From: Halomonas halocynthiae DSM 14573
GTDB taxonomy: Bacteria > Pseudomonadota > Gammaproteobacteria > Pseudomonadales > Halomonadaceae
Reading direction: 5' to 3'
NCBI RefSeq assembly: GCF_000425725.1
Contig: NZ_KE384440.1
Location: 1-64,000, forward strand
DNA length: 64,000 nt
Position numbers and translations under genes: made by a program. Each line of letters starts with the position of its first letter. The first letter of the stretch is position 1. Shown in pieces: positions 51,016-60,427 of this stretch. The notes under the pieces are model-generated. The model saw only the letters and a program-made list of their open reading frames with translations. It was not told the DNA's origin and made no database searches.

Positions 51016-52461
51016 TCAGAGGCCGCCGACGCAGACATATTTCAGTTCAGTGTATTCATCTAGGCCGTGACGTGAGCCTTCACGACCAAGTCCTGATTCC
51101 TTGACGCCACCAAAAGGCGCAAGTTCAGTTGAAAGAATCCCTTCATTTACCGCGACCATGCCATATTCCAAGCCTTCCATGACATGCCAGATACGCCGGT
51201 AGTCGCGGGCATAGAAGTAAGCGGCCAGGCCAAACTCAGTGGCATTAGCCATGGCGATAGCTTGTTCTTCTGTATCGAAACGAAATACCGGAGCCAGTGG
51301 GCCGAAGGTCTCTTCGGTAGCCACGCGCATGTCGTCGTTTACATCGGCAATGATTGTTGGCTGGAAAAAGGTGTGCCCAAGCGCATGGGGCTCTCCGCCA
51401 CACACCAGGCGTCCGCCTTTATCCAGCGCGTCGCGAATGTGGGCTTCTACCTTGTCAACGGCGGCCTGGTTAATCAGAGGTCCTTGATAAACGCCATCTT
51501 CTAGGCCGTTACCGACCTTGAGCTCAGCAACTCGAGCTGCCAGCTTGTCGAGAAAGGCGTCATACACACCGGACTGCACCAAAAAGCGGTTGGTGCAGAC
51601 GCAAGTCTGGCCAGAGTTGCGATACTTCGATGCCACGGCACCTTCTACGGCGGCGTCTAGGTCGGCATCGTCAAAAACAATGAACGGCGCGTTACCACCC
51701 AGCTCCATGGAGGCTTTCTTAACGGTGCCAGCGCATTGCGCTAGTAGCCGTTTGCCGACGGGCGTTGAGCCAGTGAAGGAGATTTTGCGTACCCGTGGGT
51801 CAGAGGTCAGCACTTCGCCAATTTCAGCAGGGCGGCTGGCAGTGACAATGTTGATCACGCCTTCAGGAAAGCCAACCTGCTCGGCCAGCTTGACCAGCGC
51901 CAGGGCTGTCAGTGGAGTCGCTTCGGCGGGCTTGATCACAACCGTGCAGCCAGCCGCCAGTGCGGGTGCACACTTGCGGGTAATCATTGCCAGCGGGAAG
52001 TTCCAGGGCGTGATAGCAGCGACCACGCCGATTGGCTCGCGAAACACCAAAATACGCTTGTCGACGCCGTGGCCGGGAAGTGTCTCTCCAGCAACACGCT
52101 TCGCTTCTTCGGCGTAGTATTCGACGAAGCTGGCACCATAGGCAACTTCACCGCGAGACTCTGCCAGCGGTTTGCCTTGTTCGCGGGTCATCAGGCGAGC
52201 CAGGTTTTCTTGGTTGGCCATGATCGCGTCATACCAAGCGCGCAGCAGGTTAGCGCGTTCTTTGGCGGTGCGCTTGCGCCAAGCGTTGCCAGCGGCTTCG
52301 GCGGCAGCAATGGCGTCGCGGGCGTCGTCGGCGGTTAGGTCTGGCACTTCGGCCAGCTGTTCACCCGTGGCAGGGTTGGTGACGCCGAAGCGGCGCTCGC
52401 CAGCGCGCCATTGTCCGGCCACATAGGCCTTATCGGTCAGGTGTTCTGAGTTGGCGGTCAT
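51016..52461 (-). CDS. gabD: Succinate-semialdehyde dehydrogenase (NAD(P)+)
   Basis: A 481-residue aldehyde dehydrogenase oxidising succinate semialdehyde to succinate. Motifs: ITPWNFPLAMITRKCAPALA, the conserved ELGGNAPFIVFDDAD with the general-base glutamate, NSGQTCVCTNRFLV with the catalytic cysteine, and ETFGPLAPVFRF. The C-terminus GGVKESGLGREGSRHGLDEY is typical of GabD. The gene leads a gabD-gabT operon with a terminator at 49610. No dedicated GabR or GABA permease is adjacent. Confidence 0.95.
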   Translation of the reverse strand: MTANSEHLTDKAYVAGQWRAGERRFGVTNPATGEQLAEVPDLTADDARDAIAAAEAAGNAWRKRTAKERANLLRAWYDAIMANQENLARLMTREQGKPLAESRGEVAYGASFVEYYAEEAKRVAGETLPGHGVDKRILVFREPIGVVAAITPWNFPLAMITRKCAPALAAGCTVVIKPAEATPLTALALVKLAEQVGFPEGVINIVTASRPAEIGEVLTSDPRVRKISFTGSTPVGKRLLAQCAGTVKKASMELGGNAPFIVFDDADLDAAVEGAVASKYRNSGQTCVCTNRFLVQSGVYDAFLDKLAARVAELKVGNGLEDGVYQGPLINQAAVDKVEAHIRDALDKGGRLVCGGEPHALGHTFFQPTIIADVNDDMRVATEETFGPLAPVFRFDTEEQAIAMANATEFGLAAYFYARDYRRIWHVMEGLEYGMVAVNEGILSTELAPFGGVKESGLGREGSRHGLDEYTELKYVCVGGL

Positions 52462-52738
52462 CGCATGTTCTCTTGAGCTATTCTTGGGAGCGGCACAGAG
52501 TGTCGTTATGGGGTGGCTATCTTGTTTGACGAGTGTGCATTATTTTAAACGTTTCGCCAAGCGGGAGTGTTTATTTTTGCCGAACAGGAAGTCGAGGCAA
52601 TGGACAACGTATGGTAAATAATCGGCCTAGCGCTGGCTTTCCGTTACAATTGCCCGCCATAGAGTTGGCTGCAAGTGAGCGGGTGTTGTGGACGCTGCAT
52701 TTGGCGGCAATAACAGATTTTGTCTGGCGAGGTGAGAC

Positions 52739-55201
52739 TTGGTTAATCCCCTGAATGCCTGGTGGGCCCAGCAGTTAGTGCTGTGCGACTGGGCCTTTTC
52801 TCCTGAGCCTTTGGCGCTTGATGCTGAGCTGGCCAGTGCTCGTTTGGTGATGCTTGACGTGGCTGACCGTAGTGAGTTGGCTTGGCGTCTGCTGGAATGT
52901 TTTGGTACTGGTGAGCCAACGCCTTTGGGTTGGTTAAACGGTCTTGAACTTGTTGCCTTGGGTGGCGCATCCGGTTGGCTAAGTGAGCCGCGGGCCACAG
53001 GATGGGCGCGTGCTTTTAGCGAACGAATCCATGCCTGTTACGCCAGTTTGGACGACTGGCTCGACGCCTTGCGCGGCGCTTGGAACACCTTGGGCTGGGC
53101 CAATGCGGAAGCTGGCCTGCCCAGCGCTTGCGATGCGCTTTCACGGCTAGAAGGAGAAGGCGAAGGGATCACCTGGTCGATGCTGGGTGACTGGTTGGCT
53201 ATTCAGACAGAACGTGCCGCCTGTTGGCCAGAAGATGACGGGTTTCGCGTATGGCGGTTGCGTGCCGCTTTTGGGCCGGTGCTTGAAGCACCGCCTGCTG
53301 CCACCGACTGGAAAGGGGTGGAATCTTGGCTGAAGGATGTTTGGCAGGTGGGCAGTCGTGATGAACTGGTCGCTTTGCTGCTGTGGTTAGCCGCGCAGGG
53401 AGATCGTCATGGCTGGGACCTGATGGCATCAAGGCTGCTGGCTCAAGACAATGACGCGCGTCGTCGCTGGCAGGCTGAGCTGAGCACGGGAGAGCGTGGC
53501 TTTGGTAATGTATTACTGAGCTTTATTGAGAGCGGTGAACCTCTCGACTGGGCTGGCTGGGACTGGTTAAGGCTGATCGACTTAGCATGGGCTGGTGCTT
53601 GCGTGGGCTGGCTCACCCATGACGAGGCGCGTGATTTTGCTGTGCATGGCGCCGACTTAATTATCTCACGCTACAGTGGCTGGGCCGCTCTTGCGCGAAG
53701 CTGTCAGCGTGGGCGCAGCTTGTTTGATGGCCGCGATCAGTTAGGTGAGTTTGATGCAGACTGGGTGCTCCTGATGCACTCGCCCTTAACGCCATGGAGT
53801 GGGGCGTTGTCAGGTGCGGTGGATGACGCGCAGCTAGTGGCTTCTCGGCAAGCAATTCGGCGGTGGCGCTCTGATCCTCGCCATTGGTTATTGGCGCTGG
53901 CGGGAGTGCGCGATCCGTTGCTTGCGACTCGTCAGGGGAAACGTGTTGGCTGTGATGACGAGCGTGCCAACGAAGCTCGCCAGTATTTAAGCGACGTGCT
54001 TGAAATACATCCTGATGAAAGCATTGGCACATTAGCGCGGTTCTGGATGCCTGCTCAGGCGCACCACCTTAACCAACTGGCAGCTGATGCAGCGCATCGA
54101 GCGTTGCCTGGGCCGAACACCCCTTTTGGCTCTGCTGTTGAGCAGGAGCGGCAAGTGAGAGACGCATTGGGTGCTGCCAGCCGTCATGCGGCAACTATTC
54201 ACATGGCTGAGGAGTATGCATTTCACTTGCAGATGGCTGTGGATAGCGCCCTTTTTGATGCCGACGAACTAAACGCCAGGGTATTGGCGTTGAAAGATAC
54301 TTTATGCCGTTTTTATCCTGATGTTAGGCGTTTGTTGTCTGCTTGGGAGGTATGGGAATCGCTGCTTCCAGGCGAGGACGGCGAGTCGTCACTGATTGAT
54401 GTGCTGCGTTGGCACCGAGAGGATCCGGGTAGCTTGTTTCACTGGCTGGAGTGGCGCAGCGAGACCCCTCACGAGCCAGGTTTGCGCCCCAGCTTGCCCC
54501 ACTTTACTGCACTGGCCTTAGCGGGCCCGCTAAATACGCCGGTATGGAATTTTCCTCAACCTGAAAGCCCACGCCAGTGTGTTGACATCATGGACTGGCT
54601 GGATAGCCACTACGGACTGCATAGCGCTGATGAGCTTGAGGCGTTCATTGATCAGCTGTTTGATGTGGGAGATCGACAGGATTATCAGATTAACTATGCG
54701 CCCTACACGTTGAGCGGGAAGCGCTTGGTATCTGAGATTGAAACACTTGAAAGTGGCCATTGCAGCGAAGAAGAGCGCAATCACCTGCTGCGCCTTGAGC
54801 GTGTACGCAATAATGTTGCCGGTTGTAATGAGCTGGATATGCTCGCTTGGGATCTAGCGCAAGCCGTTGACCTGCTGGTTGCCGCGCGACAATTGGGCTG
54901 GCTGGATGAGGCGGCGCTCATGGCAAGGCTGGAGCGCGCCTATCGCATGGCCCAGGACAGCTACAGTGGCTGGGAGGATTATGCGTTAGGGCTGTTTGCC
55001 GGTTTTTCGTTTTTTATGGGAGAAACCTCTGAGCGCGATAACTTCCTGGAGGGGATGAGGCAGGCATTGGTGGCGTGGCTGACAGCGTCACCGCCCCTAG
55101 CTGGCCCCTGGGCGAGCCTGGACTTCCCGGGCGCGCGGCCACGGCACTGGGCACCTATGCATATTGATACGCTGCCAGGGGATACTCGACAGTTGCATTG
55201 A
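52739..55201 (+). CDS. Large protein with three DUF1266-like repeats
   Basis: An 820-residue, tryptophan-rich soluble protein with no signal peptide. Three copies of a DUF1266-like module are visible. Each has a hydrophobic helix with aspartate/leucine spacing, a G-W-L turn, then exactly 22 residues later a tyrosine leading into a W/L helix: GWL at 79, 290 and 720, and CYASLDDW (Y101), RYSGWAAL (Y312), SYSGWEDY (Y742). Copies 2 and 3 (about 206-330 and 631-765) are the clearest; copy 1 (about 44-118) is more diverged. DUF1266 is known from E. coli YbeR/YbeU/DjlC and has no known function. The start is TTG 52739 with GAGGTGA upstream. The middle region (about 340-620) is unassigned. Confidence 0.8.
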   Translation: MVNPLNAWWAQQLVLCDWAFSPEPLALDAELASARLVMLDVADRSELAWRLLECFGTGEPTPLGWLNGLELVALGGASGWLSEPRATGWARAFSERIHACYASLDDWLDALRGAWNTLGWANAEAGLPSACDALSRLEGEGEGITWSMLGDWLAIQTERAACWPEDDGFRVWRLRAAFGPVLEAPPAATDWKGVESWLKDVWQVGSRDELVALLLWLAAQGDRHGWDLMASRLLAQDNDARRRWQAELSTGERGFGNVLLSFIESGEPLDWAGWDWLRLIDLAWAGACVGWLTHDEARDFAVHGADLIISRYSGWAALARSCQRGRSLFDGRDQLGEFDADWVLLMHSPLTPWSGALSGAVDDAQLVASRQAIRRWRSDPRHWLLALAGVRDPLLATRQGKRVGCDDERANEARQYLSDVLEIHPDESIGTLARFWMPAQAHHLNQLAADAAHRALPGPNTPFGSAVEQERQVRDALGAASRHAATIHMAEEYAFHLQMAVDSALFDADELNARVLALKDTLCRFYPDVRRLLSAWEVWESLLPGEDGESSLIDVLRWHREDPGSLFHWLEWRSETPHEPGLRPSLPHFTALALAGPLNTPVWNFPQPESPRQCVDIMDWLDSHYGLHSADELEAFIDQLFDVGDRQDYQINYAPYTLSGKRLVSEIETLESGHCSEEERNHLLRLERVRNNVAGCNELDMLAWDLAQAVDLLVAARQLGWLDEAALMARLERAYRMAQDSYSGWEDYALGLFAGFSFFMGETSERDNFLEGMRQALVAWLTASPPLAGPWASLDFPGARPRHWAPMHIDTLPGDTRQLH

Positions 55202-55471
55202 TGGAATGATTTATCGCTTATTGACCTGGTATTGCCTGAGCACAGGAGTTGTGTGAAATGTGCTGCTGACAGTTATATTAATCGCTATATTGCTTTATGC
55301 TATAGCGCTGTATGAGCGGGTGTAAAAGGGATGATCTCGCTCGATTTTTTGTTGAAAAGTCGATAGATTGTTAGAAAATTACTAGAAATATGGTTGCCAT
55401 GGTCAGGCGAAAAGTTGGTAATTGGTCCTGATGGGTGTTAAACGAAAATACGGAAGATAAGGATTGCAGGG
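55202..55471. promoter_or_regulatory. 270-bp AT-richer intergenic region before the NlpC/P60 gene
   Basis: No gene is visible. It contains an inverted repeat CGCTATA (55283-55289) / TATAGCG (55301-55307) with an 11-base spacer, and AT-rich runs that may include the promoter of the downstream lipoprotein gene. Nothing more specific can be assigned. Confidence 0.3.
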
Positions 55472-56068
55472 ATGGCGTTTCCCCAATATTACCGTTTGGT
55501 ACCTGTAGCACTGGCGGTTTCATTGCTGACGGGTTGCGCTAGCGCCACCAAAGAATCACCGGGTAGTGACTATTTTGCTCGCGATATGCCGGGATTGATC
55601 TCTCCAGCGGAATCGGTAAAACCGCTGCAGGCTCAGACGCCGGTGGATGCCTCTGCCTTGATTCGTGATGCGTTACTTTCACAACATGAGCGTTGGGAAG
55701 GCACGCCATATCGTTTGGGCGGCACCAGTTCTTCGGGTATTGACTGCTCGGCGTTAGTACAGAACATTTACTCAGATCAGTTTAATATCGACCTGCCCAG
55801 AACAACGCGCCATCAGGTTAACGAAGGTGCTGCAGTAACGCGTGCCTCTCTTGAGCCAGGCGACTTGGTGTTTTTCCGCCCACCGGGTAGTCGTCACGTC
55901 GGTATCTATGTAGGGGATGACCAGTTTTTGCATGCGTCATCATCACGAGGTGTGATGATTTCCTCGCTGGATAATGTGTATTGGAAGCGTTACTACTGGA
56001 AGTCACGTCGCCCCATGGAAGCCGTACAATTGGCTCAGTTGAGTCAGTCTGCCAGCGCCAACAGGTAA
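55472..56068 (+). CDS. NlpC/P60 family lipoprotein (MepS/Spr-like endopeptidase)
   Basis: A 198-residue outer-membrane lipoprotein. The lipobox LLTGC gives lipidated C22. The NlpC/P60 domain at about 65-190 has catalytic C92 in SSSGIDCSALVQ, H142 in SRHVGIYVGDD and H154 in FLHASSSRGV. HERWEGTPYRLGG is the usual entry to the fold. Homologues such as MepS cut D-Ala-meso-DAP crosslinks to let peptidoglycan grow. Length and arrangement match MepS (188 in E. coli). The substrate is inferred from the family. Confidence 0.9.
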   Translation: MAFPQYYRLVPVALAVSLLTGCASATKESPGSDYFARDMPGLISPAESVKPLQAQTPVDASALIRDALLSQHERWEGTPYRLGGTSSSGIDCSALVQNIYSDQFNIDLPRTTRHQVNEGAAVTRASLEPGDLVFFRPPGSRHVGIYVGDDQFLHASSSRGVMISSLDNVYWKRYYWKSRRPMEAVQLAQLSQSASANR

Positions 56069-56143
56069 GTTTGAGGTGTGAACGATGTTGACACCTACGC
56101 TCTAATAATGAGCGGGCGCGACGGTTATAACGTAAGGCTTTGC

Positions 56144-57352
56144 ATGATCCAAGCTCATAGTCGCGCCTGGTGGCGCGCAACCCTTGCCTTGTGCCTGGGT
56201 TCTTTTCTTGTATTTATCAACTTATATGCGCCCCAGCCGCTCTTACCTGAGCTGCGTGAAAGTTATGCGGTATCGACGCTGGGGATCAGCCTCGTCATGT
56301 CGGTAGCGACTCTGACGGTAGCGGCTTCTCTGCTGGTGTTTGGCCCTTTGTCCGATGCAGTGGGGCGGGGGGCTATTATGCGTTTTACGCTGTTGGCTGG
56401 TGGCGCTCTGTCATTAGCCCTAGCCTTTGCTCCTGATTTTGAGACGTTGCTAGCGCTACGTGCCTTGCAGGGCTTCTTTCTCGGCGGCTTGCCGGCAGTG
56501 GCTATTGCTTGGATGGGGGATGAGTTTGAAAAACCGGCGTTGTTGACGGCGGTAGGGCTTTATATCGGTGCTAATACGTTGGGTGGTATTAGTGGACGTA
56601 TTGTGGGTGGTTCGGTGGCCGAAGTCAGCTCGGCATCAATGAGCTTTTTGGTCGTAGGGAGCATGACACTGGTTGGCCTGCTGGTGTTCTGGCGACTCCT
56701 GCCGGCAGCCAAGGCATTCACGCCGCATCCGTTTGAACTGCGTACCGCATTGGCTGATTTGCGAGCACATCTGCGTAACCCTTTGTTGCTGGGAGCCTAT
56801 CTGCTAGGTGGGCTGAATTTTCTGATTTTTATCAACCAATATAGTTATATCACTTTTTACTTGGCTGACGCGCCTTATTCGCTGGGTGCCAGGCTATTGG
56901 GGTTGATTTTTCTGACCTATCTAGGCGGCACTCTGGGGTCGGCGTTGTCTGGCCGTATTGCCGGGCGGTTGTCGCAGCCACGCTGTATGATGCTGGGTAT
57001 CGTTATTTTGATGGCGGGTACAGCCGTGACGCTGTCAGCGTCGCTAAGCTGGATCCTCGTTGGGCTTACTATCAATGCCTTTGGCTTTTTTCTGGCCCAT
57101 TCCATGGCTTCTAGCTGGGTAGGGCGTCAAGCGCTTACTGCCAGGGGGAGTGCCTCGGCATTGTACCTGGTGTTTTACTACACTGGGGCAAGCCTGGGTG
57201 GTTTCTGGTTAGAGCCATTCTGGCAGTTGGCTGGCTGGCCCGGTGTGGTACTAGCATCCTGGCTGATGCTTGGCGTTACGCTGGGAATTGCGTTTTGGTT
57301 ACAATGCCGTGAGCGGCACACCCATCTCAGTGAAAACTGCAGTAGAAGCTAA
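56144..57352 (+). CDS. MFS transporter (YnfM-like)
   Basis: About 402 residues with 12 predicted helices. It begins near FINLYAPQPLLPELRESYAVS, the periplasmic loop typical of the YnfM/arabinose-efflux-like branch. The loop between helices 2 and 3 reads GPLSDAVGRGAIM (MFS signature GxxxDxxGRR-type). LDA-type residues are not decisive for the substrate. ATG 56144 is preferred, with AAGG upstream and a normal N-terminus; the frame is open back to 56078. Probably an efflux pump for a small organic compound; substrate unknown. Confidence 0.87.
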   Translation: MIQAHSRAWWRATLALCLGSFLVFINLYAPQPLLPELRESYAVSTLGISLVMSVATLTVAASLLVFGPLSDAVGRGAIMRFTLLAGGALSLALAFAPDFETLLALRALQGFFLGGLPAVAIAWMGDEFEKPALLTAVGLYIGANTLGGISGRIVGGSVAEVSSASMSFLVVGSMTLVGLLVFWRLLPAAKAFTPHPFELRTALADLRAHLRNPLLLGAYLLGGLNFLIFINQYSYITFYLADAPYSLGARLLGLIFLTYLGGTLGSALSGRIAGRLSQPRCMMLGIVILMAGTAVTLSASLSWILVGLTINAFGFFLAHSMASSWVGRQALTARGSASALYLVFYYTGASLGGFWLEPFWQLAGWPGVVLASWLMLGVTLGIAFWLQCRERHTHLSENCSRS

Positions 57353-57382
57353 GACGAGCGTGGCTGAATAGCTGCTCAGTGT

Positions 57383-58054
57383 TTACACACCACCTGCCTC
57401 ATCTCCCCATACCTCCTGCAGACGCTCAGTTCGGCCACAGGCTGATTTGTAAAAGCGGTAGCGAAGAGGGTTTTCTGTGTAATAATTCTGATGCGCTTTT
57501 TCCGCTGGATAAAACGTGGAAGCCGTCAAAATATCGGTAGTGATATTGCGACCAAAGCGCTCAGCAAGAGCCTTTCGGCTGGTTTCAACCAGTTCTCGCT
57601 GGGCCTCATTGCTGACAAACACCGCACTACGATATGAGTCTCCCTCATCACAGAACTGTCGATTGACAGCGAAAGGATCAATGTTGCGCCAGAAAACATC
57701 CAGTAGCTCGGGGTAATCGACTTGCTCGGGGTTATACTCAACTTCGACGACTTCCAGGTGCCCCGTGCCGCCATTAACCACCTGCCGGTAACTTGGGTTT
57801 TCTGTTTTGCCACCGCTGAAGCCGGAAGTCGTGGCAGTCACGCCACTAACCTTGTCGAAAGCCTCCTCCATACACCAGAAACAACCGCCCGCGAATACAG
57901 CGTTTTTGCTGCTCACCGATGAACTGCTTGCTAATGCACTGGCTGGCATTGCGCCGAACAGTAAGGTTGCGAGTGTGCCTGTCAGAAAAAATAGGCCTCG
58001 CTGGCGATACCCATTGTGAGCGATGGGTTGGGGGCGGTGTGGTTGGTTCGACAT
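57383..58054 (-). CDS. msrA: Peptide-methionine (S)-S-oxide reductase MsrA, exported form
   Basis: A 223-residue protein. Unlike cytoplasmic MsrA it has an N-terminal hydrophobic segment (LFFLTGTLATLLFGAMPASALA), so it probably acts in the periplasm or at the membrane. The catalytic motif is GGCFWCMEEAFDKVSGV with C58 as nucleophile. TTSGFSGGKTENPSYRQV, GTGHLEVVEVEYNP and HQNYYTENPLRYRFYKSACGR follow. Periplasmic regeneration would need a thiol donor such as the DsbD-linked system encoded at 31.7-35.3 kb, which is an inference. It converges with the MFS gene. Confidence 0.93.
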   Translation of the reverse strand: MSNQPHRPQPIAHNGYRQRGLFFLTGTLATLLFGAMPASALASSSSVSSKNAVFAGGCFWCMEEAFDKVSGVTATTSGFSGGKTENPSYRQVVNGGTGHLEVVEVEYNPEQVDYPELLDVFWRNIDPFAVNRQFCDEGDSYRSAVFVSNEAQRELVETSRKALAERFGRNITTDILTASTFYPAEKAHQNYYTENPLRYRFYKSACGRTERLQEVWGDEAGGV

Positions 58055-58253
58055 GGTGGGCGCTCCGAGGTAAAAAGCCTAAGCTAATGTGAACGTTTGT
58101 GCTCATGGTAGTTCAGTATATCAGTGCAGTTGCCAGTGTTTTTCTTGTGTCTTTTTTAGCAATAGCATCGGAAAAAGCTGTGCGGAAAGTCAGATGTCAA
58201 GCCGTGCGTAGCAATATAAGGCGGTAAGAAAGATCGTAAAAAGGAGGCTTGGT

Positions 58254-60398
58254 GTGGCACAGAGACGAGCAGTTATTGCGATAGGTATTGTTGTGTTGCT
58301 GGCGGTATTTTTCGTCAGCGGTGCCCATGAGTTTTTGACGCTGGACAATATTAAGGCTAGCCAAGCGCGCTTTCAGTCGCTATTTGATGTCAGACCGTTA
58401 GCGGTGGCAGGTGGGTTTTTTGCGCTCTATGTGTTGATGGCGGCGTTATCGTTGCCAGGAGCAGCGCTGTTGACGCTACTCGGTGGGGCGCTGTTCGGGC
58501 TGGGATGGGGCGTATTGTTGGTGTCTTTTGCCAGTAGCTTAGGAGCAGCGCTGGCTGCCTTGATTGCTCGTAGCTTACTGCGAGGTTCGTTGGAGCGGCG
58601 ATTTGCTCACCAGCTTGAGCGAATCAATGCAGGTATCGAGCGGGAAGGCGCTTTTTATCTGTTCACGCTGCGACTAATTCCGGTCTTTCCGTTTTTCGTT
58701 ATCAATTTGGTTATGGGGTTGACCCGAATGCGTCTGACGACCTTCTACTGGGTCAGTCAGCTTGGTATGTTGCCAGCGACCGTGGTTTACGTAAATGCGG
58801 GCCGGGAGCTGGGCAGCCTTGAGTCGCTGGGGGGGATTTTGTCGCCGGGGTTGATTGGCTCGTTTGTGTTGCTGGGCCTGTTTCCCTGGTTGGCGCGTGG
58901 GGGAGTCTCATTAATCGAGCGTCGACGCCTAGCCAAGCGGCATCGCCGACCTACACACTTTGAGCAGGACATCGTTGTCATTGGGGGCGGCTCAGCAGGG
59001 CTCGTTGCCAGCTATATTGCCGCCGCAGTGAAAGCCAAAGTGATGTTGGTAGAGCGCGATAAGCTGGGTGGTGATTGCTTGAATACGGGCTGTGTGCCTT
59101 CCAAGGCATTGATTCGGGTGGCACACAGCGTGAGTGAGATTCGCCGCGCCTCGCGCTATGGCGTGCATGCCGGTGAGCCTAACGTTAACTTTGCTGATGT
59201 GATGGCGCATGTTCATCAAGCGATTCGTGTTGTTGAGCCTCATGATAGTCGCGAACGCTATGAGGGACTGGGCGTTGATATTGTGGAGGGAGATGCGCGT
59301 TTGGAAGACCCATGGCGGGTGCGTATCAATAACCGTCTGGTTACAACGCGTCATGTCATCATTGCCAGTGGTGCAAGGCCGCGGCTCCCTGAGCTACCTG
59401 GCCTTGAGCATATCGAGGTGCTGACGTCCGATAACCTTTGGCAGTTAAGCGAGCTGCCTAGGCGGCTTGTTGTTTTGGGTGGTGGGCCAGTTGGCTGCGA
59501 GCTTGGCCAGAGCTTTGCGCGGCTGGGCAGTAACGTCACTTTGGTGGTGAAAGGGGATCAGCTGCTACCCAGGGAGGATGCTGATGTTGCCGCCGCAGTG
59601 GCCAAAGGGCTTGAGCAGGATAGCGTGGAGCTGGTCTTGGGAGCTCAGGCGCAGCGTGTTATTGCTAACGGCGCTAAGGGCAGTGCGCACCTGCTAGAAA
59701 TTACGCGTGACGGTCAAGTGCAACGCCTGCCCTTCGATCAGCTGTTGGTAGCGATTGGGCGTCAGGCTAATGTTGCTGGGCTGGGCTTGGAGTCGCTGGG
59801 CGTTACGCTGCGTGACGATGGCACGTTGCCGGTGGATGAAGCCCTGCGTTCGGTATTACCCAATGTTTGGGCGTGTGGCGATGTGACAGGGCCGTATCAG
59901 CTAACCCATGCCAGCGCACATCAGGCTTGGCATGCCACGGTTAATGCGCTGTTTGGTGAGTTCAAACGTTTTCGGGTCAGTTATCGGGCCATGCCAGCTG
60001 TCACTTTTACCGCCCCTGAGGTGGCTAGGGTTGGGCTGAGTGAGCGAGAGGCTCAGCAGCAGGGTGTTAAATATGAGCTGACACGCTATGCACTCAGCGA
60101 GTTAGACCGCGCTATTGCCGAAGGTCAGCGTGATGGGTTTATCAAAGTGCTGACCGTGCCAGGAAAAGACCGAATTCTTGGCGCAACAGTGGTGGGCGAC
60201 GGTGCTGGTGAGATGTTGGCCGAGTTTACCTTGGCGATGACACATAATATCGGCCTGAACAAAATACTCGGCACGGTACATCCTTACCCCACGCGTTCTG
60301 AGGCGGTGAAAGCAAGCGCTGGCGTATGGAAAAATGCGCACAAACCCGAACGGCTGCTTGGCTGGCTAAAGCGTTACTTTGACTGGCGGCGTAGCTAA
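58254..60398 (+). CDS. Fusion of TVP38/TMEM64 membrane domain and pyridine nucleotide-disulfide oxidoreductase
   Basis: A 714-residue two-part protein. Residues about 1-225 form a TVP38/TMEM64 (DedA-like, VTT) membrane domain with ALSLPGAALLTLLGGALFG and LRLIPVFPFFVINLVMG. Residues about 240-700 form a flavoprotein disulfide reductase: FAD motif VVIGGGSAGL, redox-active C275/C280 in GGDCLNTGCVPSKAL, NAD(P) motif VVLGGGPVGCELGQSFARLG, NVWACGDVTG, and a dimer-interface HPYPTRSE. It resembles mercuric reductase and lipoamide dehydrogenase; the native substrate is unknown. GTG start with AAAGGAGG upstream. The next gene, a CDP-alcohol phosphatidyltransferase, begins 29 bases on. Confidence 0.92.
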   Translation: MAQRRAVIAIGIVVLLAVFFVSGAHEFLTLDNIKASQARFQSLFDVRPLAVAGGFFALYVLMAALSLPGAALLTLLGGALFGLGWGVLLVSFASSLGAALAALIARSLLRGSLERRFAHQLERINAGIEREGAFYLFTLRLIPVFPFFVINLVMGLTRMRLTTFYWVSQLGMLPATVVYVNAGRELGSLESLGGILSPGLIGSFVLLGLFPWLARGGVSLIERRRLAKRHRRPTHFEQDIVVIGGGSAGLVASYIAAAVKAKVMLVERDKLGGDCLNTGCVPSKALIRVAHSVSEIRRASRYGVHAGEPNVNFADVMAHVHQAIRVVEPHDSRERYEGLGVDIVEGDARLEDPWRVRINNRLVTTRHVIIASGARPRLPELPGLEHIEVLTSDNLWQLSELPRRLVVLGGGPVGCELGQSFARLGSNVTLVVKGDQLLPREDADVAAAVAKGLEQDSVELVLGAQAQRVIANGAKGSAHLLEITRDGQVQRLPFDQLLVAIGRQANVAGLGLESLGVTLRDDGTLPVDEALRSVLPNVWACGDVTGPYQLTHASAHQAWHATVNALFGEFKRFRVSYRAMPAVTFTAPEVARVGLSEREAQQQGVKYELTRYALSELDRAIAEGQRDGFIKVLTVPGKDRILGATVVGDGAGEMLAEFTLAMTHNIGLNKILGTVHPYPTRSEAVKASAGVWKNAHKPERLLGWLKRYFDWRRS

Positions 60399-60427
60399 GT
60401 GGTCGCGCTGTAAAAAAGGATTGAGAC

